This document shows positions 38,001 through 61,955 of a stretch of 64,000 nucleotides of DNA, one piece after another (within the stretch, counting starts at the first letter, position 1; each line of letters starts with the position of its first letter). A program made the translations under genes and the position numbers. Origin of the DNA: Micromonospora sp. NBC_00421. Lineage in GTDB: Bacteria > Actinomycetota > Actinomycetes > Mycobacteriales > Micromonosporaceae. The notes beneath the pieces are model-generated. The model was not told the origin of the DNA. It did not search any database and saw only the letters and a list, made by a program, of their open reading frames with translations. The stretch is taken from the NCBI RefSeq assembly GCF_036017915.1, contig NZ_CP107929.1:3131501-3195500 (forward strand), in the 5' to 3' direction.

Positions 38001-40663
38001 GTCACCGGCACGCCATGGACGTGCAGTTCGGCCAGGGCACCCAGCAGGCCGATCACCTCGGACCGGTCCCGGCGCTGGGCGGCGACGGCGAGGACGTCGT
38101 CGCCGGGCAGGGCGTCGGCGGTCATCGCGGTCAGGACGCTCTGCGGGCCGACCTCCAGGAACGTGTCCACCCCGGCGGCGCGGAGCGCGGTGATCCCGTC
38201 GGCGTACCGGACCGCGTCGACGACGTGGCGCACCCAGTAGTCGGGGGTGCGGAGGTCGTCGCCGTCGGCGAGGGCACCGGTCAGGTGCGACACCACGGGC
38301 AGCACCGGCGCGGAGAAGGTGAGCCGGGTCAGCAGCGCCCGGAACTTCGCCAGCATCGGTTCCATCAGCGGGCTGTGGAAGGCGTGGCTGACGGTGAGCC
38401 GGCGGGTGCGCACACCCCGGTCCCGCCAGACCCGCTCCACCTCGTCCAGCGCTTCGACGGCACCCGACACGACGACCGCCGACGGGCCGTTCACGGCCGC
38501 GATCCCCACCCGGTCGGTCGACCCCTCGATCGAAGCGGCCACGTCGGCCTCCGGCGCGGCCACCGCGAGCATGCCGCCACCGGCCGGCAGAGCCTGCATC
38601 AACCGGCCACGGGCGGCGACCAGCGCGCAGGCGTGCTCCAGGGACAGCACCCCCGCCACGTGCGCGGCGACGATCTCCCCGACCGAGTGGCCGGCTACGA
38701 AGTCGGGAACGATCCCGAACGACTCCACCAGGCGGAACAGCGCCACCTCGACCGCGAACAGCCCGGCCTGGGTGAACTCCGTCCGGTCCAGCAGCGCCGC
38801 CGCCGGCGAGCCCGCGTCGGCGAACAGCACCGCCCGCAGGGGCTGCGACAGGGCCCGGTCGAGGTGCCCGCAGACCTCGTCGAAGACGGCGGCGAACACC
38901 GGGAACGCCGCGTACAGCTCCCGGCCCATGCCGGCACGCTGCGCGCCCTGCCCGGAGAAGAGCACCGCGAGCGGACCCCTGTCGGCCGCCTGACCGGTGA
39001 CCACCACACCCGACGGCTCCCCCGCCGCCAGCGCCCGCAGCCCGGCCAGCAGGTCGTCGCGGCCGGTGGCCGACAGGACGGCCCGGCTGTCCAGAGTGGT
39101 CCGCGAGGTGGCCGACGCGAACCCGACGTCCAGGGGGCGCAGGTCCGCGTCGCTGTCCAGCCAGGCCGCCCAGCGGCCGGCCTGCGCGCGGAGCGCGGCG
39201 GGATTCGCGGCGGAGAGCAGGACCGGGGCCGCCGGCAGCGTCCGCGCTCCGGGCGTACCGTCGGTCGGGGGTTCGGACGCGGCGGCCTGTTCCAGCACGA
39301 GGTGGGCGTTGGTGCCGCTCATGCCGAACGACGAGACGGCGGCGCGGCGCGGCCCGTCCGTTTCGGGCCACGGTTGGGCCTCGGCGAGCAGGGAGACCGC
39401 GCCGGCCGTCCAGTCGACGTGCGGGGTGGGCTCGGCCACGTGCAGGGTCGCCGGCAGCAGCCCGTGCCGCATCGCCATGACCATCTTGATCACACCGGCC
39501 ACCCCGGCCGCCGCCTGGGTGTGCCCGATGTTCGACTTCAGGGAGCCGAGCCAGAGCGGCCGGTCGGCGGGTCGCTCCCGGCCGTACGTGGCGAGCAGGG
39601 CCTGGGCCTCGATCGGGTCACCCAGCCGGGTGCCGGTGCCGTGCGCCTCGACGACGTCGACGTCGGCGGGGGTGAGCCGGGCGTTCTCGAGGGCCTGCCG
39701 GATGACGCGCTGCTGCGCGGGGCCGTTCGGGGCGGTGAGGCCGCTGCTGGCCCCGTCCTGGTTGACGGCGCTGCCCCGGATGACGGCGAGCACGGGGTGG
39801 CCGTTGCGCCGGGCGTCGGAAAGCCGCTCCACGAGCACCATGCCGACGCCCTCGGCCCAGCCGGTGCCGTCCGCGTCGGCGGAGAACGCCTTGCAGCGCC
39901 CGTCGGAGGCGAGGCCGCGCTGGCGCGAGAACTCGACGAACCCACCGGGGGTGGCCATCACGCTGACGCCACCGGCGACGGCGAGGGTGCACTCACCGTC
40001 CCGCAGGGCCTGACCGGCCAGGTGCAGGGCGACCAGCGACGACGAACAGGCGGTGTCGATGGTGACGGCCGGGCCCTCCAGCCCGAACGTGTAGGCGAGC
40101 CGTCCGGAGATGACGCTCGCGGCGGTGCCGGTCAGCACGTACCCCTCGACGCCCTCCGGCAGGCGACCCAGCACGGACGCGTAGTCCTGGCCGGCGGTGC
40201 CGACGAACACCCCGGTGCGGCTGCCGCGCAGGGTGCCCACGTCGATGCCGGAGCGCTCGAAGACCTCCCAGGTGGTCTCCAGCAGCAGCCGCTGCTGGGG
40301 ATCCATGGCCAGCGCCTCGCGGGGCGAGATGCCGAACAGGGTGGGATCGAAGTGACCGGCGTCGCGCAGGAAGCCGCCCCGGTCGCTGTACGAGGTGCCC
40401 GGGTGGTCCGGGTCCGGGTCGTACAGCGCGGCCAGGTCCCAACCGCGGTCCGTGGGGAACGTCCCGGTCGCGTCCGTGCCGGCGGCGACGAGGTCCCACA
40501 GCTCCTCCGGCGAGCTGACGCCGCCGGGGAAGCGGCACGCCATGCCCACGACGGCGATCGGCTCGGCTTCGGCGTCCTCCAGTTCCCGCAGGCGCCGGTG
40601 CGCCTGGCGGAGTTCCGTGGTCACCCACTTCAGGTGTTCGAGGAGCTTCTCTTCGTCCGCCAT
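17078..40663 (-). CDS. Modular type I polyketide synthase, modules C1-C4 (7,861 aa)
   Basis: A four-module extension protein; the first three modules fully reduce the chain. Approximate residues: docking helix 1-33; C1 KS 34-457, AT 563-868, DH 930-1205, ER 1418-1725, KR 1732-1912, ACP Ser2048; C2 KS 2107-2535, AT 2638-2925, DH 3015-3288, ER 3508-3808, KR 3820-3995, ACP Ser4138; C3 KS 4196-4622, AT 4725-5032, DH 5095-5368, ER 5583-5892, KR 5900-6075, ACP Ser6214; C4 KS 6273-6698, AT 6800-7100, KR 7427-7608, ACP Ser7746. The N-terminus ([18 protein letters not shown]) resembles those of PKS A and B. The C-terminal tail ([18 protein letters not shown]) is an acidic docking helix of a type that pairs with the PKS D N-terminus. 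The ATG at 40663 is the only start giving this docking helix; its ribosome site is weak (GGGTGG). A candidate promoter lies at 40873-40917. Confidence 0.98.
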   Translation of the reverse strand: MADEEKLLEHLKWVTTELRQAHRRLRELEDAEAEPIAVVGMACRFPGGVSSPEELWDLVAAGTDATGTFPTDRGWDLAALYDPDPDHPGTSYSDRGGFLRDAGHFDPTLFGISPREALAMDPQQRLLLETTWEVFERSGIDVGTLRGSRTGVFVGTAGQDYASVLGRLPEGVEGYVLTGTAASVISGRLAYTFGLEGPAVTIDTACSSSLVALHLAGQALRDGECTLAVAGGVSVMATPGGFVEFSRQRGLASDGRCKAFSADADGTGWAEGVGMVLVERLSDARRNGHPVLAVIRGSAVNQDGASSGLTAPNGPAQQRVIRQALENARLTPADVDVVEAHGTGTRLGDPIEAQALLATYGRERPADRPLWLGSLKSNIGHTQAAAGVAGVIKMVMAMRHGLLPATLHVAEPTPHVDWTAGAVSLLAEAQPWPETDGPRRAAVSSFGMSGTNAHLVLEQAAASEPPTDGTPGARTLPAAPVLLSAANPAALRAQAGRWAAWLDSDADLRPLDVGFASATSRTTLDSRAVLSATGRDDLLAGLRALAAGEPSGVVVTGQAADRGPLAVLFSGQGAQRAGMGRELYAAFPVFAAVFDEVCGHLDRALSQPLRAVLFADAGSPAAALLDRTEFTQAGLFAVEVALFRLVESFGIVPDFVAGHSVGEIVAAHVAGVLSLEHACALVAARGRLMQALPAGGGMLAVAAPEADVAASIEGSTDRVGIAAVNGPSAVVVSGAVEALDEVERVWRDRGVRTRRLTVSHAFHSPLMEPMLAKFRALLTRLTFSAPVLPVVSHLTGALADGDDLRTPDYWVRHVVDAVRYADGITALRAAGVDTFLEVGPQSVLTAMTADALPGDDVLAVAAQRRDRSEVIGLLGALAELHVHGVPVTWASWFAGGGAVRVDLPTYAFQRERFWPVVSAWRVGDVSGAGLGVAGHPLLGAAVRLAGDGGVLLTGRLSASTHPWLADHVVSGSVVVPGTAFVELVVRAGDEVGASRVRELTVAAPMHLPAVGGVRVQVRVGDADGAGGRDVAVYSQLDDDVDAEWIRHAEGVLEPATADEPVLPVWPPAGASEVELAGWYPTFAEHGLSYGPVFQGLRRVWSGDGEVFAEVVLPDGVVDVSGFGVHPALLDAALHPVGLLLAGDGASGPRVPFVFEGVQVYASGARVLRVWLRRVGSGVRLVAVDESGAPVVSVDSLVLREMGAASAPSAVDRSLFEVSWHVEDVAPVAALVSSAVLTTGDAALGVDLPGVSAYADVAALLAAVEAGEPSPTLLLLPTRDVTGVPVPEAVRASTVDVLVTVQAWLAADALADSRLVVFTRGAMAVGDEDRAVDPAGAAVWGLLRSAQSEHPGRIVLVDLDGVLDVDAAALVAAVAGDPTPTGDQLAIRGGTVFVPRLTRLTGDDLVPPASGLWHLAPVTPGTLDGVDLVPAPALPLAPGQVRIAVRATGVNFRDVLIALDMYPDPAARMGSEGAGVVLEVGPDVDDLVPGDRVMGMFEPGFGPQVVAQRERVARIPAGWSYAQAASVPLVFLTAFYALRDLAGLRAGESVLVHSGAGGVGMAAIQLARHFGATVYATASPGKWGVLRELGVAPERIASSRTTEFEGVFLAASGGSGVDVVLDALAGEFVDASLRLLPRGGRFVEMGKTDVRDADVVAEQYPGVAYRAFDLNEAGGVRIGQMLAELLGLFERGVLRPLPIRVWDVREARGALRYISQARHVGKVVLTVPAPVDPEGTTLVTGASGTLAGVVARHLVATGQSRRLLLVSRRLPAEGSDYAASVAELTGAGAVVMPVAVDVADPAQVAALVAGVDPAHPLTAVVHCAGVIADATITSLDADAVATVMRPKVDAAWALHEATAGLDLSAFVMFSSIAATLGSPGQGNYAAGNAFLDALASYRRADGLPATSIGWGMWAATSSMTAHLDRDDEQRLSRLGMTGLTAAEGAALFDAATARALPAIAAARLRITGDAGQVPPILRLLARSGGRRQAGGPTGTGGSSWRDRLVGLSQDEARRLLVELVCAQAAAVLGHASAQAVPGGRAFKELGFDSLTSVELRNRLASVTGLRLSATLVFDYPTPARLAEHLHERLDETSSGDRPVAPTAGTAASDEPIAIIGMACRYPGGVATPEQLWALVASGGDAIGGFPTDRGWDLETLYDPDADRAGTSTTRQGGFLYDAAEFDPGFFGISPREALAMDPQQRLLLETSWEAFEYAGIDPTSGHGTITGVFIGAASSGYAASGSDGLDGLEGHLLTGTAGSVASGRVAYTFGLEGPAVTVDTACSSSLVALHLAAQALRSGECEMALAGGVALMAAPGMFSEFSRQGGLAPDGRCKAFAGGADGTGWGEGVGMLLVERLSDARRRGHRVLAVVRGSAVNQDGASNGLTAPNGPSQQRVIRQALANARLTTADVDAVEAHGTGTTLGDPIEAQALLATYGQGRSGGRPLLLGSVKSNLGHTQAAAGVAGVIKMVMAMRHGLVPASLHVDEPSPHVDWSAGAVALATEAMPWPVVDRPRRAAVSSFGISGTNAHVIIEQARVDTPTPRPERPAALPGLVAVDAVPLPVSARSARALRDQAARIRDHLAEHPDLDLLDLGYSLATGRAHHPYRQVVVAADRDDALTGLATLVEADHRVSMGDGTSKVVFVFPGQGSQWTGMALDLLDSSPVFRSRMRECAAELSRLVDWSVEDVLRGSPGAPPMDRVDVVQPLLFSVMVSLAEVWKACGVRPDAVIGHSQGEIAAACAAGALTLPDAIRLIVARSRGLLAISGLGGMVSVPLSAADTGQLIAPWADTISVAALNGAGVTVVSGDATSVAELLATCTERGIRARQIAVDYASHCGHVEAVREDLAVALGTIESHPTEVAFHSTVTGDRVDTTELDADYWYRNLREPVRLAPVVDALIAAGHRTFVEVSPHPVLKVVVQDALDRAVADPAGQHPAAGQPGVVVGSLRRDENGPRQLLTALGSLHAAGVPVDWAGVFAGGGAERVDLPTYAFQRERFWPEVVAWRSGDVSGAGLSAAGHPLLGAAVRLAGDGGVVLTGRLSASTHPWLADHVVSGSVLVPGTALVELVVRAGDEVGASRVRELTVAAPLRLPAVGGVRVQVRVGAVEAGGRDVAVYSQPEEDPDAGWVRHAEGVLESGSDDGPGIEVWPPSATETDLAGWYEALVGHGLSYGPVFQGLRRVWSGDGEVFAEVVLPDGVVDVSGFGVHPALLDAALHPVGLLLAGDGASGPRVPFVFEGVQVYASGARVLRVWLRRVGSGVRLVAVDESGAPVVSVDSLVLREMGAASAPSAVDRSLFEVSWQTEEITPAGKVSGWVLLTADGRTDAAASPVDLPGVPAYADVAALLAAVEAGETPPEVLLLPVPAPATGPSVPAAVRTLTTEVLGTVQAWLAADVLADSRLVVLTRDAVAVQPGDRTGDLAGAAVWGLLRSAQSEHPGRIVLADLDRGADADTLAVLATVAGDPAPTGGQLAIRGGTVFVPRVTRPAADRLVPSTDLWHVAAVEPGTIDGVGLVVGTDLPLAAGQVRIAVRAAGVNFRDVLIALGMYPDSTAVMGSEGAGVVLEVGPGVDDLVPGDRVFGLFEPGFGPQVVAQRDRIARIPIGWSFVEAASVPVVFLTAFYALRDLAGLRVGESVLIHSGAGGVGMAAVQLARHFGATVYATASPGKWGVLRELGVAPERIASSRTTEFEGAFASASGGAGVDVVLDALAGEFVDASLRLLPRGGRFVEMGKTDVRDPELVAEQHPGVTYRAFELNQAGGTRIGQMLAELLALFERGVLRPLPIRVWDVREARGALRHISQARHVGKVVLTIPPPADPEGTTLVTGASGVLAGVVARHLVATGRSRRLLLASRRLPVEGSGYAALVAELTGAGASVTTVAVDVADPVQVAALVAGVDAACPLTAVVHCAGVVADGTIASLDAGAVAAVMGPKVDAAWALHEVTAGLDLSAFVVFSSVAATLGSPGQGNYAAANAFLDALASYRRAHGLPAASLAWGLWATTSSMTAHLDASEHRRAIRAGSAPLTDVEGLALYDAAQRHGGAHVVLMKVPAVADGPDADRVPALLRDLVRQPRTRRRSAARGAADLSAAERLAALNPVERRGQLLDLVAGSVAAVLGHRSAETVDPLRPFKEIGFDSLTSVELRNRLASATELRLPATVAFDYPTPVVLADFLDRELGGRVTPAPTPATTATTDVDEPIAIVGMACRFPGDVQTPEQLWDLVTAGADVIAPFPTDRGWDLSILRTEAEDDTATPRNGGFLYDAADFDAGFFGISPREALAMDPQQRLLLETSWEAFERAGIDPHTARGSSTGVYVGLIYHDYAGKAIGTSDELDGYVGNGSAGSVASGRISYLFGLEGPAVTVDTACSSSLVALHLAAQALRQDECGLALAGGVSVMSTPGMLAEFSRQRGLSPDGRCKAFGAGADGTGFAEGVGMLLLERLSDAQRNGRRILAVVRASAVNQDGASSGLTAPNGPSQQRVIRQALANARLTPADVDAVEAHGTGTALGDPIEAQALLATYGQDRPEDRPLLLGSIKSNIGHAQAAAGVAGVIKMVMAMRHGLLPATLHVAEPSPHVDWTAGAVELLAEPRPWPRVDRPRRAAVSSFGISGTNVHTIIEQAPETSTAPTAPAPVVSGDLTTPCVLSARTGQALRGQAQRLRTWLAEHPGTGLPDLGHALASGRTAFEHRAVLLPRDRQSLLAALDTIVDDQPSSIVVRGTARTGRLAVLFSGQGAQRAGMGRELYGVFPVFAAALDEVCGHLDALLPQPLREVLFATGGSPEAELLDQTVFTQAGLFAVEVALFRLVESFGIAPDFVGGHSIGEITAAHVSGVLSLADACALVAARGRLMQALPAGGGMLAVAAPESEVTQTLAGLTDRVGVAAVNGPNAVVVSGAVEALDEVERVWRERGARTRRLRVSHAFHSPLMEPMLDGFRRVVAELSFAAPLLPVVSNLTGGLADADEIRTADYWVRHVREAVRFADGIGYLRQRNVGTYLEVGPDGVLAGMIQDCLAEGAADGSGPVVVPTLRKGRTEASALLAALAEAYVGGVAVDWTPLTAGSGDRLDLPTYAFQRERFWPVAVAWRAGDVSGVGLAAAGHPLLGAAVWLAGDDGVVLTGRLSVSTHPWLVDHVVSGSVVVPGTALVELVVRAGDEVGACRVRELTVAAPLYLPAVGGVRVQVRVGAVGAGGRDVVVYSQSEEDPGAGWVRHAEGVLEPASDVGPAVGMWPPSATETDLAGWYEALVGHGLSYGPVFQGLRRVWSGDGEVFAEVVLPDGVVDVSGFGVHPALLDAALHPVGLLLAGDGASGPRVPFVFEGVQVYASGARVLRVWLRRVGSGVRLVAVDESGAPVVSVDSLVLREMTGVAAAPAAASRSLFEVTWETEEVTPAGVPTGWALLGAPDVAAALPAALPAARVFTDVAELVSAVAPGETAPEVVLLPVRGVVDAPVPETVRALTDEVLAIVRAWLTADVLADSRLVVVTRGAVAAQDDERVVDLAGAAVWGLLRSAQSEHPGRIVLADTDETIDARALGVLVAVAADQSTVGGQLAIRGDRVVVPRLVRQVGAELTPPADGGWHVATVRPGTLDGVEIVPTAQVDLAPGQVRIAVRAAGVNFRDVLIALGVYPDSAAVMGSEGAGVVVEVGPGVVDLVPGDRVMGLFEPGFGPEVVAQRERVARVPAGWSFVEAASVPVVFLTAFYALRDLAGLRAGESVLIHSGAGGVGMAAVQLARHFGATVYATASPGKWGVLRELGVAPERIASSRTTEFEGVFLAASGGSGVDVVLDALAGEFVDASLRLLPRGGRFVEMGKTDVRDPELVAEQYPGVAYRAFDLNEAGGVRIGQMLAELLGLFERGVLRPLPIRVWDVREARGALRHISQARYVGKVVLTIPPPADPEGTTLVTGASGVLAGVVARHLVATGRSRRLLLASRRLPVEGSGYAALVAELTGAGAAVATVAVDVADPVQVAALVAGVDAACPLTAVVHCAGVVADGTIASLDAGAVAAVMGPKVDAAWALHEVTAGLDLSAFVVFSSVAATLGSPGQGNYAAANAFLDALASYRRARGLPATSIGWGMWATGGMAARLGTDDRQRLGRLGMTGLTAAEGAALFDAAVAGAPPMVVAARLRITGEPGQVPPILRRLARTGARRQARTVEAGTGTAWSERLAGLSQDEARRLLVELVCAQAAAVLGHASAQAVPGGRAFKELGFDSLTSVELRNRLASVTGLRLSATLVFDYPTPARLAEHLHEQWGHSGAAAPAAARTVTLPGDDDPIAIVGMACRFPGGVSSPEQLWNLVASGRDAIDGFPTDRGWDLDALYDPDADRAGTSTTRQGGFLYDAAEFDPEFFGISPREALAMDPQQRLLLETSWEAFESAGLDPRDTRVTTGVYAGLIHHDYAGRLEASEELEGYLVNGTAGSVASGRVAYVFGLEGPAVTVDTACSSSLVALHLAAQALRSGECDLALAGGVTVMATPSAFVGFSRQRGLAPDGRCKAFAGGADGTGWGEGVGMLLVERLSDARRRGHRVLAVVRGSAVNQDGASNGLTAPNGPSQQRVIRQALANARLSTADVDVVEAHGTGTTLGDPIEAQALLATYGQGRSGGRPLLLGSVKSNLGHTQAAAGVAGVIKMVMAMRHGLVPASLHVDEPSPHVDWSAGAVALATEAMPWPVVDRPRRAAVSSFGISGTNAHVIIEQPPTADVTEAAELWVPVVVPVLLSARSETVLAAQAGRWAHWLAGDETLRPVDVGWSSVITRATWEHRAVIAAADRTELLVGLRALAAGEPSGTVVTGAQGPRGQLAVLFSGQGAQRVGMGRELYEAFPVFATGLDEVCGHLDPFLPQPLRTVLFAEAGSAEAELLDQTVFTQAGLFAVEVALFRLVESFGVVPDFVGGHSIGEITAAYVAGVLSLADACVLVAARGRLMQALPVGGGMLAVGASEEAVAETLVGRADRVGLAAVNGPSAVVVSGVADALDEVERIWRERGARTRRLTVSHAFHSPLMEPMLAEFRAVVAGLTFTSPLLPVVSNLTGALADAEELHDPDYWVRHVRETVRFADGITVLRKAGVDTFLEIGPQSVLTAMAADVLPGDEDVLAVAVQRRDRAEMTGLAAALGELHVRGLPVRWEPWFTDARRVDLPTYAFQHQRFWPEPAKPQGPVVDAGDTEFWAAVEGGDLTVLTDQLGADAVDALTPALPALTSWRRARTRDTAVNGWSYQVGWRRVDLGDPTTAGGGWLLVGPAGDPAEEQVTAALTAAGGEVRRLVVDPATVGRGGLTRRLTSALADGPLAGVVSLLGLADEPHQGQPAVPAGVAATLLLVQALHDAGAAALLWCVTRGAVGTGTDDPARSAAQGALWGMGRVAGLELPQLRVGLLDLPERDADPVRLAAALTAAGDEDQLAVRPTGVYARRLTRATPADPAAADRWQPSGTVLVTGGTGALGAHVARWAAGHGAAHLVLTGRRGDAAPGATELRDELTALGARVTIAACDVADRNAVAALLAGIDDDPAPLTAVVHAAGLNDVAPLVDTDLERLAGVLAAKIAGAAHLDELLGDRPLDAFVLFASIAGVWGSGGQAGYAAGNAYLDALAERRRARGLAATSVAWGPWADGGMATDDARRELARRGLRAMSPADAVHALRVAVGRGRPCLTVVDVDWATFAPAYESAGPRPLLADLPEARPAVGPAEDTATADGGRSLRERLLALPGDERDRHLTDLVRAEAAAVLGHTGSELVKPGRAFKELGFDSLTAVELRNRLARLTGLSLPTTLVFDYPAPVAVAGHLLAELVPEAQREEAADPAETAVRQTLATIPLARIREAGLLDLLLNLANGDDTDHTSTDEVDIDEMDADTLIRLALDGSES
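17310..21847 (-). other. PKS module C4: KS-AT(malonyl)-KR-ACP
   Basis: The AT has GHSIGE and HAFH (malonyl). The KR lacks LDD and has [11 protein letters not shown], an A1-like pattern predicting an L-hydroxyl. FASIAG keeps the catalytic Ser. A dimerisation element ([18 protein letters not shown]) replaces DH. ACP Ser7746 is followed by a C-terminal docking region of about 85 residues. Confidence 0.92.
20399..21123 (-). repeat. 725-base block shared with module D4 (copy 2)
   Basis: Partner of 411-1135, in module C4 of PKS C. Part of the same block recurs in module C2 (33078-33399), where I saw one difference, at 33296. All three copies cover the C-terminal part of a KS. Confidence 0.85.
22467..22783 (-). 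repeat. 317-base KR block shared by C3 and C2 (C3 copy)
   Basis: Identical by eye to 28707-29023, 6,240 bases away, and covers the catalytic half of the KR. After a few differences the similarity resumes and continues to about 23095 against 29335, into the ER-KR junction. Confidence 0.85.
24570..24915 (-). repeat. DH-region block repeated in C1, C2 and C3 (C3 copy)
   Basis: About 340 bases covering the C-terminal part of the DH. Near-identical copies occur at about 30811-31161 (C2) and 37060-37397 (C1), spaced about 6.25 kb, one module length. Only isolated base differences were seen among the parts compared. Similar conserved blocks cover part of the ER (for example 23341-23473, 29581-29713 and 35839-35971). 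Confidence 0.8.
28707..29023 (-). repeat. 317-base KR block shared by C3 and C2 (C2 copy)
   Basis: Partner of 22467-22783. The corresponding C1 region (about 34973-35290) encodes nearly the same protein but differs at many silent positions, so the C2-C3 identity is younger than the tandem duplication itself. Confidence 0.85.
30811..31161 (-). repeat. DH-region block repeated in C1, C2 and C3 (C2 copy)
   Basis: Second copy of the block at 24570-24915. It follows the methylmalonyl AT of C2 and so marks the downstream conserved flank of the apparent AT replacement. Confidence 0.8.
33078..33399 (-). repeat. Third, shorter copy of the shared KS block, in module C2
   Basis: Matches 598-919 (and the corresponding part of 20399-21123) with one mismatch seen, at 33296. 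Upstream of it (higher coordinates) the similarity becomes patchy. Just beyond its low-coordinate end the C2 sequence changes to the methylmalonyl AT and its linker, so this block sits at one edge of an apparent AT replacement. Confidence 0.8.
34420..40564 (-). other. PKS module C1: KS-AT(malonyl)-DH-ER-KR-ACP
   Basis: The AT has GHSVGE and HAFH (malonyl). The DH has [10 protein letters not shown] and [10 protein letters not shown]. The ER has the nucleotide-binding stretch [11 protein letters not shown]. The KR has the catalytic Ser, Tyr and Asn ([18 protein letters not shown]) but an unusual cofactor loop, TGASGTLAG, and IAD in place of LDD. The expected result is a fully saturated two-carbon unit. 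Confidence 0.92.
37060..37397 (-). repeat. DH-region block repeated in C1, C2 and C3 (C1 copy)
   Basis: Third copy. Upstream it shares a further stretch with C2 (37004-37060 against the matching part of 30755-30811) that C3 lacks, so C1 and C2 are the closer pair here. Confidence 0.8.
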
Positions 40664-41007
40664 GACCCACCCGCCCGGAACTTGCTACCGATCGATTTCC
40701 GCCGAACACTGAGGAAGCCGTCGATCCGGCCCGGCATCTTCGACAGGCAGCGACCGATGGCGGCGCGGAGGCGCACTCACCGCATCAATGTCCGTCCCTC
40801 ACCGCTGACCAACCGCACACCACCGCACCGTCCGCCCTGGGGATGCCGGTATCCGACCGCTAACGTGAGTGGACGGTACTGAGCGGTGAACTGCCGCCCA
40901 ACCCCTACGGACCCCTCATTCAGCCCGGCCGGACGGGCCATCGGAGCAGCGGAAAACAGCAGGATGAGGGCGGTCGAGACGTTCCCGGACGCTCTTGCGG
41001 TGCACCG
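40664..41007. other. Intergenic region between PKS C and the metallophosphoesterase gene
   Basis: 344 bases without a convincing gene; the short open frames here lack coding character and start signals. It holds the candidate PKS C promoter (40873-40917) and, by that estimate, an untranslated leader of about 200 bases. A 10-base palindrome (CGGTGCACCG, 40998-41007) directly follows the metallophosphoesterase stop; it is too short to call a terminator. Confidence 0.7.
40873..40917 (-). promoter_or_regulatory. Candidate activator-dependent promoter of PKS C-D
   Basis: On the minus strand GAGGGGT (40917-40911) and TAGGGGT (40907-40901) lie in tandem with a 10-base period. After 22 bases comes TACCGT (40878-40873), a TAnnnT -10 hexamer. 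The same layout precedes the other transcription units in the window. No good -35 hexamer is visible, as expected if an activator bound at the heptamers recruits RNA polymerase. Confidence 0.5.
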
Positions 41008-41859
41008 TCAGGCGGAGTACCCGGCGGGAGTCGGCAGGAGGGACCGCAACCGGCCGGGAGGGGTGGCACGACGACGCCACTCACGCGGGTAGCCGACCGA
41101 CACCTCCTCGAAACGCACCCCGTCGTACCAGGTGGTGCGGGGGATGTGCAGGTGCCCGTACACGGCCACGCGGGCCTCGTAGCGCAGGTGCCAGTCCGCC
41201 GTCAGATCGGTGCCGCACCACTGGGCGAACTCGGGGAACCGCAGGATGCGGGTCGGCTCACGGACCAGCGGGTAGTGGTTGACCAGGACGGTGGGCAGCC
41301 TCCCACGCTCCGCGTCGAGCCGCCGCTCGGTCTGGATGACCCGGGCCCGGCACCAGGCGTCCCGACTCGGATACGGGTCCGGGTGCAGCAGGATCTCGTC
41401 GGTGCAGACGACACCGGTCTCGTGCGCCAGCGCCAACGCCTGCTCCCGGGTGTACGTCCCCGGGGGCCGCCACGTGTAGTCGTAGCCGACGAAGAGCGGG
41501 GCGACGAGGACGGGGTCGCCGTCGGTGTCCCACACCGGGTACGGATCCTCCGGTGTGACCACACCCACCCGGCGGCACAGCTCGACCAGGTGCCGGTAAC
41601 GCGCCTCGCCACGCAACTGCACGGCGTCGTCCCGAGGCGTCCACAGCTCGTGGTTGCCCGGTGCCCAGATCACCTTGGCGAAGCGCTCGCTGAGCAGACC
41701 GAGCGCCCACTCGACGTCGGCGACGAACTCGCCGACGTCACCGGCGACGATCAACCAGTCCCCGTCGTTACCGGGGCGCAGGCCCTCGACGATCGCGCGG
41801 TTCTCCGCGTACACGACGTGGAGGTCGCTGATCGCCAGCAGTTGACGGACGTGGGTCAC
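41008..41859 (-). CDS. Calcineurin-like metallophosphoesterase (283 aa)
   Basis: A predicted cytoplasmic metal-dependent phosphoesterase; the substrate is unknown. Residues in order fit the two-metal centre of the family: Asp12 and His14 (SDLH), Asp41 (GDVGE), Asn69 and His70 (GNHE), His195 (VNHY), His236 and His238 (GHLH). No signal peptide or membrane segment is visible. The GTG at 41859 was chosen over an in-frame GTG at 41895 because GGGAGG lies 6 bases before it. It is the only non-PKS gene between PKS genes on this strand, with its own candidate promoter and a strong hairpin upstream, and 344 bases separate it from PKS C. Possible roles, all inference: removing a phosphate from a phosphorylated (stored or self-protected) form of the product, or a housekeeping function unrelated to the pathway. 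Confidence 0.88.
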   Translation of the reverse strand: MTHVRQLLAISDLHVVYAENRAIVEGLRPGNDGDWLIVAGDVGEFVADVEWALGLLSERFAKVIWAPGNHELWTPRDDAVQLRGEARYRHLVELCRRVGVVTPEDPYPVWDTDGDPVLVAPLFVGYDYTWRPPGTYTREQALALAHETGVVCTDEILLHPDPYPSRDAWCRARVIQTERRLDAERGRLPTVLVNHYPLVREPTRILRFPEFAQWCGTDLTADWHLRYEARVAVYGHLHIPRTTWYDGVRFEEVSVGYPREWRRRATPPGRLRSLLPTPAGYSA

Positions 41860-41865
41860 CCGGAA

Positions 41866-41871
41866 CCTCCC
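41866..41871 (-). promoter_or_regulatory. Ribosome binding site deciding the metallophosphoesterase start
   Basis: GGGAGG on the minus strand, 6 bases before the GTG at 41859. The alternative start 12 codons upstream would add an arginine-rich stretch that is not part of the phosphoesterase fold. Confidence 0.75.
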
Positions 41872-41929
41872 GTACCTGCGGGCACCCGCGCGCACCCCAC
41901 CGTCCGTCCCGCGTGCCGGCCGGGGACGA

Positions 41930-41969
41930 CCACCTGACGGGCTCCGACCCTACGGAGCCCGTCAGGTGG
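41930..41969 (-). terminator. Strong 16-bp hairpin after PKS B
   Basis: Perfect inverted repeat: arms 41930-41945 and 41954-41969, loop of 8 bases (41946-41953). It lies 48 bases after the PKS B stop, with no T tract, as is common for actinomycete terminators. The candidate -10 of the next gene (41947-41952) falls in the loop, so the element could instead or also be an operator. Confidence 0.65.
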
Positions 41970-42003
41970 TGGCACACCCCTAGGTGCGCGCGGCGCACCC
42001 CTA
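41947..42003 (-). promoter_or_regulatory. Candidate activator-dependent promoter of the metallophosphoesterase gene
   Basis: Two minus-strand TAGGGGT heptamers (42003-41997 and 41982-41976) are spaced 21 bases start to start, two helical turns. After 23 bases comes TAGGGT (41952-41947) as a TAnnnT -10 hexamer, in the loop of the hairpin at 41930-41969. The implied leader is about 80 bases. Confidence 0.45.
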
Positions 42004-42016
42004 GGGCGGACCATGG

Positions 42017-56098
<14,082 letters not shown>

Positions 56099-56145
56099 CG
56101 GGGATTCACCTGTCGCGTTGGTCGGCAAGCGGGGCGGTTCGACGG

Positions 56146-59100
56146 TCAGGAACGACCGAACCTGCTGTCGATGAAGTCGAAGATCTCGTCGTCGCTGGCG
56201 TCGTCGAGGGACGGGGCGGCCGAGTCGGTGTCTCCGACCTCGCCCTCCCAACGGGTGAGCAGCGTCCTGAGCCGCGCGGTCACCGCCGTGCGGGTCTCCT
56301 CGTCGGCGGTCAGCTCGGCCAGGGCCCCCGCCGGGGTCGCGGCGAACACCGCCTCCAGCCGGTCCAGCTCGTCGAGGAGGGTCGGCACGGATCGGGCGGG
56401 GCCGAACTGCGCCATCAGGTGCCCGGTCAACGCCTCCGGAGTGGGATGGTCGAAGACCAGGGTGGCCGGCAGGGGCACACCGGCCAGGCTGGTGAGCCGG
56501 TTGCGCAGTTCCACGGCGGTCAGCGAGTCGAAGCCGAGTTCGGTGAAGGACTGCCCGGTGCCGACGGCGGCCGATGAGGCGTACCCGAGCACCTCGGCCA
56601 CCTGGCCGGTGACCATTTCCTCGACCAGCCGGCGTCGCTCCTTGTCGGAGGCTGCGGCGATCCGGTCGCGGAACCCGCCGGCCGGCGCGGCCGACCCGGC
56701 GGCGCTGCGCCGCACGCGTACGCCGGCCAGGCCGCGCAGCGGCGCCGGGAGGTGCTCGACCGTGTCCATGGTCCGCAGCCCGGCCAGGTCGAGGCGGACG
56801 GGCAGCAGCAGCGCTTGCGGGCTGCGCCGGCTGGCGTCGAAGAGGGCGAGGGCCTGGTCGGTGCCGAGCGGGACGAAACCCTGGCGCGCCATCCGTTCCC
56901 GGCTGCCGGTGCCCAGGTCCCGGGTCATCCCGCTGCCCTCCTCCCACAGCCCCCACGCCAGGGAGGTCGCGGCGAGCCCGGCGGCGTGCCGGTGGTGGGC
57001 CAGACCGTCGAGGAAGGCATTGGCCGCCGCGTAGTTGCCCTGCCCCGGGCCACCGAGCGGGCCGGCGATCGAGGAGAAAAGCACGAACATCGGCAGGTCC
57101 AGGTGCCGGGTGAGGTCGTGCAGGTGCCAGGCGGCGTCCGCCTTGGGACGGAGCACGGCGGCGGTCCGCTCCGGGGTCAGCGCGGTGACCACCGCGTCGT
57201 CGAGGGTGCCGGCGGCGTGCACCACCCCGGTGAGCGGGTGCTCGGCGGGGACGGCGGCGAGCAGCGCGGCGACCGCGTCCCGCTCGGCCACGTCGGCGGC
57301 GACGAGGCGGACCTGCGCGCCGAGGCGGGCGAGGTCGGCGAGGAGGTCGGCCGCGCCGGGGGCCTCGTGGCCGCGCCGGCCGACGAGGAGCAGGTGCCGG
57401 ACCTTGTGCGCGGTGACCAGGTGACGGGCGATGATGCCGCCGAGGGTGCCGGTGGCACCGGTGACCAGCACCGTGCCGTCCGGCAGCAGGTCGGTGGTGT
57501 CAGTCGGGTAGGCGTCGGCCTGGGTGAGCCTGGGTACGAGCAGTTGCCCGTCACGGACGGCGAGTTGGGGCTCGTCGCTGGCCAGGGCACGGCCGAGCAG
57601 GTCGGCGTCGACCCCACCGTCGAGGTCGGCCAGCACGAACCGGCCGGGGTGCTCCAGTTGCGCCGTGCGCACCAGACCCCAGACGGTGGCACCGGCCAGG
57701 TCGGTCACCTCTGCGCTCGGGCCGGCCGGGACCGCGCCCTGGGTGAGCACGACGAGCCGCCGATCGGCGAACCGGTCGTCGGCCAGCCACTCCTGCACGG
57801 CGGCCAGGACCTCGGCGAGCCGGGTGTGGGCCGAGGCGAGGGGATCGCCGGACGGGGTGTCCTCGACGGGGAGCAGCACCAGTCGGGAATCCTGCCGGCC
57901 GGCATCGATGTCGTCGACGAGCGCGGGAAGTCCACCGGCCAGCGACGAGCCAGCGAGTCCGGCGGCGGCGTGGAGCGCCACGATCCCCGACGCCGGCCGG
58001 GACGGCAGCGTCAGCGGCGACCACCGCACGTCGAAGAGCGGCAGCCCGGCCGATCCGGTGGAGTCGAGCTGGCCGGCGCCGACGGGCCGGGAGAGCAGCG
58101 AGCCGATCCGGGCGACGGGGGCACCGGCACCGTCGGCGAGGGTCAGCGAGACCGCCGAACCTGTCCGGGTGACGCGTACCCGGAGGTGGGTCGCGCCGAC
58201 GGCGGCGAGTGTGACGCCGGACCAGGCGAACGGGAGGCGGGCCCCGGACGCGTCGGCGTCGACCTCGTCGGTGAGGCCGACGACGTGCAGCGCCGCGTCC
58301 AGCAGGGCCGGGTGGAGGGTGAACCCGCCGGTGCCGGTGCCGTCGGGCAGGGCGACCTCCGCGAAGACCTCGTCGCCGGTACGCCACACGGCGCGCAGCC
58401 CCCGGAAGGTGGGACCGTGATCCACCCCGAGGCGGTGCAGCTGCTCGTAGATCGGGTCGACCGGCAGGGCGGCGGCATCGGCCGGTGGCCACTCGGTGAG
58501 CGGTTCCGGCGCGTCGGGGGTGCCGGGGGCGAGGACGCCCTCGGCGTGCCGGGTCCAGTCGCCGCGCGGGTCGTCCGCCTGACGGGAGTGGATGGTGACC
58601 CGGCGGCGGCCGTGCTCGTCGGGGGCGGCGAGGTGGAGTTGCACCGTACGGGCGCCCTGCTCGGGCAGGACGACCGGGGCGGCGAGGGTCAGTTCCTCCA
58701 GCGTGTCGCAGGCGGCCTGCGCCCCCGCGTGCAGCGCCATCTCCACCAGTGCCGAGCCCGGTACGACGACCGAGCCCCACACCACGTGGTCGGCGAGCCA
58801 GGGCTGGGTCTGCACGGACAGCCGCCCGCCGTGGATCCGGACGTCGTCGGCGGCGGTGACGAGTTCGGCGTCGAGCAGGACGTGTTCCGTACCGCGCACC
58901 CCGAGTCCGGAGGCGTCGGCACCGGACGGCCCGGCGTTGAGCCAGTAACGCTGTCGCTGGAAGGCGTAGGTGGGCAGGTCGACAGTGCGCGGCTGGCCGC
59001 CGGTATGGGTGAACCAGCCCGCCCAGTCCACCGCAGTGCCGGTCACGTGCAGTCGAGCCAGGGCGGTGACCAGTGCGGTCGTCTCCGGCTGGTCCCGGCG

Positions 59101-61677
59101 TAGCACGGGAACCAGGTGCACCGCCCGGTCGGTCGGAATGTCGGCGGCCATCGCCGTCAACGTCGCGTCCGGACCCACCTCCAGAACCGTGGTCACACCC
59201 AGCCCATACAACGTGGCGACCCCGTCGGCGAACCGCACCGCCTCACGAACATGCCGCACCCAGTAATCCGGACCCGCGATCTCCACCGGATCCGCCACCC
59301 CACCGGTCAGATTCGACACCACCGGCAACCTCGGCGCACACCAGGCCAGACCCGCAATCGCGGCCCGGAACTCATCGAGCATCGGCTCCATCAACCGCGA
59401 ATGAAACCCATGACTCACCAACAACCGCTTCACCCGCCAACCCCGCCCAACACACCACCCCGCCACCCGATCCAAATCCTCCACCAGACCCGACAACACC
59501 ACCGACGCCGGACCATTCACCGCCGCCACATCCACACCACCACCAACCAACTCACGCACCTCGGCCTCAGAAGCACCGACGGCCAACATCCCCCCACCAA
59601 CCGGCAACCCCTGCATCAAAGAACCCCGCGCCGCCACCAACACACACGCATCCTCCAACGACAACACCCCCGCCACCCACGCCGCCGCCACCTCACCCAC
59701 CGAATGCCCGGCCACAAAGTCGCCGGTCACACCCCACGACGACAACAACTCATACAACGCCACCTCCACCGCGAACAACCCCGCCTGCGTGAACACCGTC
59801 TGATCCGCCAAACCCGCCAGATCAGACCCCGGCTCGGCGAACACCACCTCCCGCAACGAACGCGGAAGCCGACCCTCGAACAACCCACACACCCGATCGA
59901 ACACATCCGCGAACACCGGGAACCGGTCGTAGAGTTCCCGACCCATGCCGGACCGCTGCGCACCCTGACCCGTGAACACCAACCCCAGACGACCAGACAC
60001 CACCTCACCCGTCACCACACCAGGCGACGACCCGCCGTCGGCCAACGCCTCCAACCCCGCACACAGGTCATCCCGAGACGCGTCCAACACCACCGCCCGA
60101 TGCTCCAACGCCGCCCGACTCGTCGCCAACGACCAACCCACATCCACCGGCGACAACTCGACGTGCTCCCGGACGAACCCCACCAACCGACCCGCCTGAC
60201 CGACCAGAGCCTCCACCGACCGCCCCGACACCAACCACGGCACCACCGGCAGGTCCACCTCGACCGCCGCCTGCGATACATCCACGTCGGCCGGCAGGGG
60301 TTCGGGCTGCTCGATGATCACGTGCGCGTTCGTGCCGGAGATACCGAACGACGACACCGCCGCCCGACGCGGCCGACCCACCACCGGCCACGGCATCGCC
60401 TCCGTCGCCAACACCACCCCACCCACCGACCAGTCCACCCTCGACGAAGGCACATCCACATGCAACGACGGAGGAACAACACCATGCCGCATCGCCAACA
60501 CCATCTTGATCACACCCGCCACACCCGCCGCCGCCTGCGTATGACCGATATTCGACTTCACCGAACCGAGCAACAACGGCTCGTCCCGCCCCTGCCCGTA
60601 CGTCGCCAACAACGCCTGCGCCTCGATCGGATCACCAAGAGTCGTCCCGGTGCCATGCGCCTCCACCACGTCCACGTCCGCCGCGCCCAGACGGGCATTC
60701 GCGAGAGCCTGCCGGATCACCCGCTGCTGCGACGGACCGTTCGGCGCCGTCAACCCGTTCGACGCACCATCCTGATTCACCGCACTACCCCGCACCACGG
60801 CGAGGATTCGACGGCCGAGCCGCTGGGCGTCGGAGAGGCGTTCGACGAGAAGGACGCCGACCCCCTCGGCGAGGGAGGTGCCATCGGCGGCGTCGGCGAA
60901 GGCGCGGCACCGGCCGGTGCGGGAGAGGTTCCCCTGGCGGGTGAAGTCGACGAAGACCGCCGGGGTGGGCATCACGGAGACGCCGCCGGCCAGGGCCAGG
61001 TCGCACTCCCCCGACCGCAACGACTGCACCGCCAGGTGCAACGCCACAAGCGACGACGAACACGCCGTGTCCACGGTGACCGCCGGCCCCTCGAACCCGA
61101 AGGTGTAGGCGACCCGGCCGGAGCTGAGGCTGCCGGCGTTGCCGAGGCCGAGGTAGTCGACGACGCCGTCGGGCACGTCGGTGGCACCGGCCGCGTAGTC
61201 GCCGTGGGTGAGGCCGGCGAAGACACCGACCGGACCGCCCCTCAACGCGGTCGGGTCAACCCCGGCGGACTCGAACGCCTCCCAGGAGACCTCCAGCAGC
61301 AGCCGCTGCTGCGGGTCCATGGCCAGGGCCTCACGGGGCGAGATGCCGAAGAAGCGGGGGTCGAAGTGGCCGGCGTCGTGGAGGAAGCCGCCCTCCCGGA
61401 CGGAGGAGGTGCCGGGGCGTTCCCCGGTCGGGTCATAGAGATCGTCGAGGTCCCAGCCCCGGTCGGCGGGGAAACCGGCGACGGCGTCCCCGGACGCGGC
61501 GACGAGTTCCCACAGCGCCTCGGGCGAGGTGACGCCGCCGGGGAACCGGCACGCCATCCCGACGATGGCGATCGGCTGCCGGGCCTCGTCCTCGACGTCA
61601 CGGAGCCGTTGCCTGGTCCGCCTCAGGTCGGTGGTGACCCGCTTCAGATACTCCCGGAGCTTCTCTTCGGTGTCCAT
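56146..61677 (-). CDS. Modular type I polyketide synthase, single module A1 (1,843 aa)
   Basis: Adds one malonyl unit and leaves a double bond. Approximate residues: docking helix 1-33; KS 34-458 (Cys206 in VDTACSSS); AT 565-873 (Ser659 in GHSVGE, HGFH, malonyl-like); DH 930-1213 ([10 protein letters not shown] and [10 protein letters not shown] intact; the usual YGPxFQG reads HGPTFRG); KR 1398-1583 (LDD, B-type, predicting a trans alkene); ACP Ser1718; docking tail 1770-1843 ending [15 protein letters not shown]. The ATG at 61677 gives the docking helix [18 protein letters not shown]; the frame stays open to 61839 but those residues look non-coding. The N-terminal docking helix means an upstream PKS protein, not in this window, must feed it. 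It is first of the probable A-B operon, with a candidate promoter at 61811-61845, divergent from the thioesterase gene. Confidence 0.98.
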   Translation of the reverse strand: MDTEEKLREYLKRVTTDLRRTRQRLRDVEDEARQPIAIVGMACRFPGGVTSPEALWELVAASGDAVAGFPADRGWDLDDLYDPTGERPGTSSVREGGFLHDAGHFDPRFFGISPREALAMDPQQRLLLEVSWEAFESAGVDPTALRGGPVGVFAGLTHGDYAAGATDVPDGVVDYLGLGNAGSLSSGRVAYTFGFEGPAVTVDTACSSSLVALHLAVQSLRSGECDLALAGGVSVMPTPAVFVDFTRQGNLSRTGRCRAFADAADGTSLAEGVGVLLVERLSDAQRLGRRILAVVRGSAVNQDGASNGLTAPNGPSQQRVIRQALANARLGAADVDVVEAHGTGTTLGDPIEAQALLATYGQGRDEPLLLGSVKSNIGHTQAAAGVAGVIKMVLAMRHGVVPPSLHVDVPSSRVDWSVGGVVLATEAMPWPVVGRPRRAAVSSFGISGTNAHVIIEQPEPLPADVDVSQAAVEVDLPVVPWLVSGRSVEALVGQAGRLVGFVREHVELSPVDVGWSLATSRAALEHRAVVLDASRDDLCAGLEALADGGSSPGVVTGEVVSGRLGLVFTGQGAQRSGMGRELYDRFPVFADVFDRVCGLFEGRLPRSLREVVFAEPGSDLAGLADQTVFTQAGLFAVEVALYELLSSWGVTGDFVAGHSVGEVAAAWVAGVLSLEDACVLVAARGSLMQGLPVGGGMLAVGASEAEVRELVGGGVDVAAVNGPASVVLSGLVEDLDRVAGWCVGRGWRVKRLLVSHGFHSRLMEPMLDEFRAAIAGLAWCAPRLPVVSNLTGGVADPVEIAGPDYWVRHVREAVRFADGVATLYGLGVTTVLEVGPDATLTAMAADIPTDRAVHLVPVLRRDQPETTALVTALARLHVTGTAVDWAGWFTHTGGQPRTVDLPTYAFQRQRYWLNAGPSGADASGLGVRGTEHVLLDAELVTAADDVRIHGGRLSVQTQPWLADHVVWGSVVVPGSALVEMALHAGAQAACDTLEELTLAAPVVLPEQGARTVQLHLAAPDEHGRRRVTIHSRQADDPRGDWTRHAEGVLAPGTPDAPEPLTEWPPADAAALPVDPIYEQLHRLGVDHGPTFRGLRAVWRTGDEVFAEVALPDGTGTGGFTLHPALLDAALHVVGLTDEVDADASGARLPFAWSGVTLAAVGATHLRVRVTRTGSAVSLTLADGAGAPVARIGSLLSRPVGAGQLDSTGSAGLPLFDVRWSPLTLPSRPASGIVALHAAAGLAGSSLAGGLPALVDDIDAGRQDSRLVLLPVEDTPSGDPLASAHTRLAEVLAAVQEWLADDRFADRRLVVLTQGAVPAGPSAEVTDLAGATVWGLVRTAQLEHPGRFVLADLDGGVDADLLGRALASDEPQLAVRDGQLLVPRLTQADAYPTDTTDLLPDGTVLVTGATGTLGGIIARHLVTAHKVRHLLLVGRRGHEAPGAADLLADLARLGAQVRLVAADVAERDAVAALLAAVPAEHPLTGVVHAAGTLDDAVVTALTPERTAAVLRPKADAAWHLHDLTRHLDLPMFVLFSSIAGPLGGPGQGNYAAANAFLDGLAHHRHAAGLAATSLAWGLWEEGSGMTRDLGTGSRERMARQGFVPLGTDQALALFDASRRSPQALLLPVRLDLAGLRTMDTVEHLPAPLRGLAGVRVRRSAAGSAAPAGGFRDRIAAASDKERRRLVEEMVTGQVAEVLGYASSAAVGTGQSFTELGFDSLTAVELRNRLTSLAGVPLPATLVFDHPTPEALTGHLMAQFGPARSVPTLLDELDRLEAVFAATPAGALAELTADEETRTAVTARLRTLLTRWEGEVGDTDSAAPSLDDASDDEIFDFIDSRFGRS

Positions 61678-61810
61678 CAACCTGACCCATCGCAGTGGCC
61701 GGCGGAGACCTGACGCGGTTGACGGTGCGCATGCGCGAATTCTCAGGCCAGTTCGGTTCCACGTCCTTGAGTACACGTCACCCGAGAGCCACGGGTCCCC
61801 CTCTGCGGGG

Positions 61811-61845
61811 AAGCTATGGCGTCGTATGACCTGCGACAACCCCTA
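61811..61845 (-). promoter_or_regulatory. Candidate activator-dependent promoter of PKS A-B
   Basis: Minus-strand TAGGGGT (61845-61839) is followed after 22 bases by TAGCTT (61816-61811). The implied leader is about 125 bases. It is the mirror image of the thioesterase promoter at 61865-61899. Confidence 0.5.
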
Positions 61846-61864
61846 ACCGGTACGGCCGGTCCGC

Positions 61865-61899
61865 TAGGGGTGGCCCACCTCCGGCGGCGCGGATAGCGT
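61865..61899 (+). promoter_or_regulatory. Candidate activator-dependent promoter of the thioesterase gene
   Basis: Plus-strand TAGGGGT (61865-61871) is followed after 22 bases by TAGCGT (61894-61899). The implied leader is about 50 bases. With 61839-61845 it forms an inverted repeat of the heptamer around a 19-base centre. Confidence 0.5.
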
Positions 61900-61955
61900 C
61901 CGGTGGAGTGGCCGGGTCGCCCGGGCCCCATCGCTGGGAAGGACCGCGCAGAGAT

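Noticed and set aside
40886..41092. Small plus-strand frame over the PKS C upstream region
   Set aside because: No ribosome site, no family resemblance, and it overlaps the 3' end of the metallophosphoesterase gene and the candidate PKS C promoter.
56099..56956. N-terminal extension of PKS B up to 56956
   Set aside because: The frame is open, but this stretch overlaps PKS A, which encodes clear KR and ACP sequence there. The docking helix begins at the ATG at 56098.
61678..61839. N-terminal extension of PKS A up to 61839
   Set aside because: The extra residues do not resemble a docking helix and would overlap the candidate promoter at 61811-61845. The start at 61677 gives a normal docking helix.
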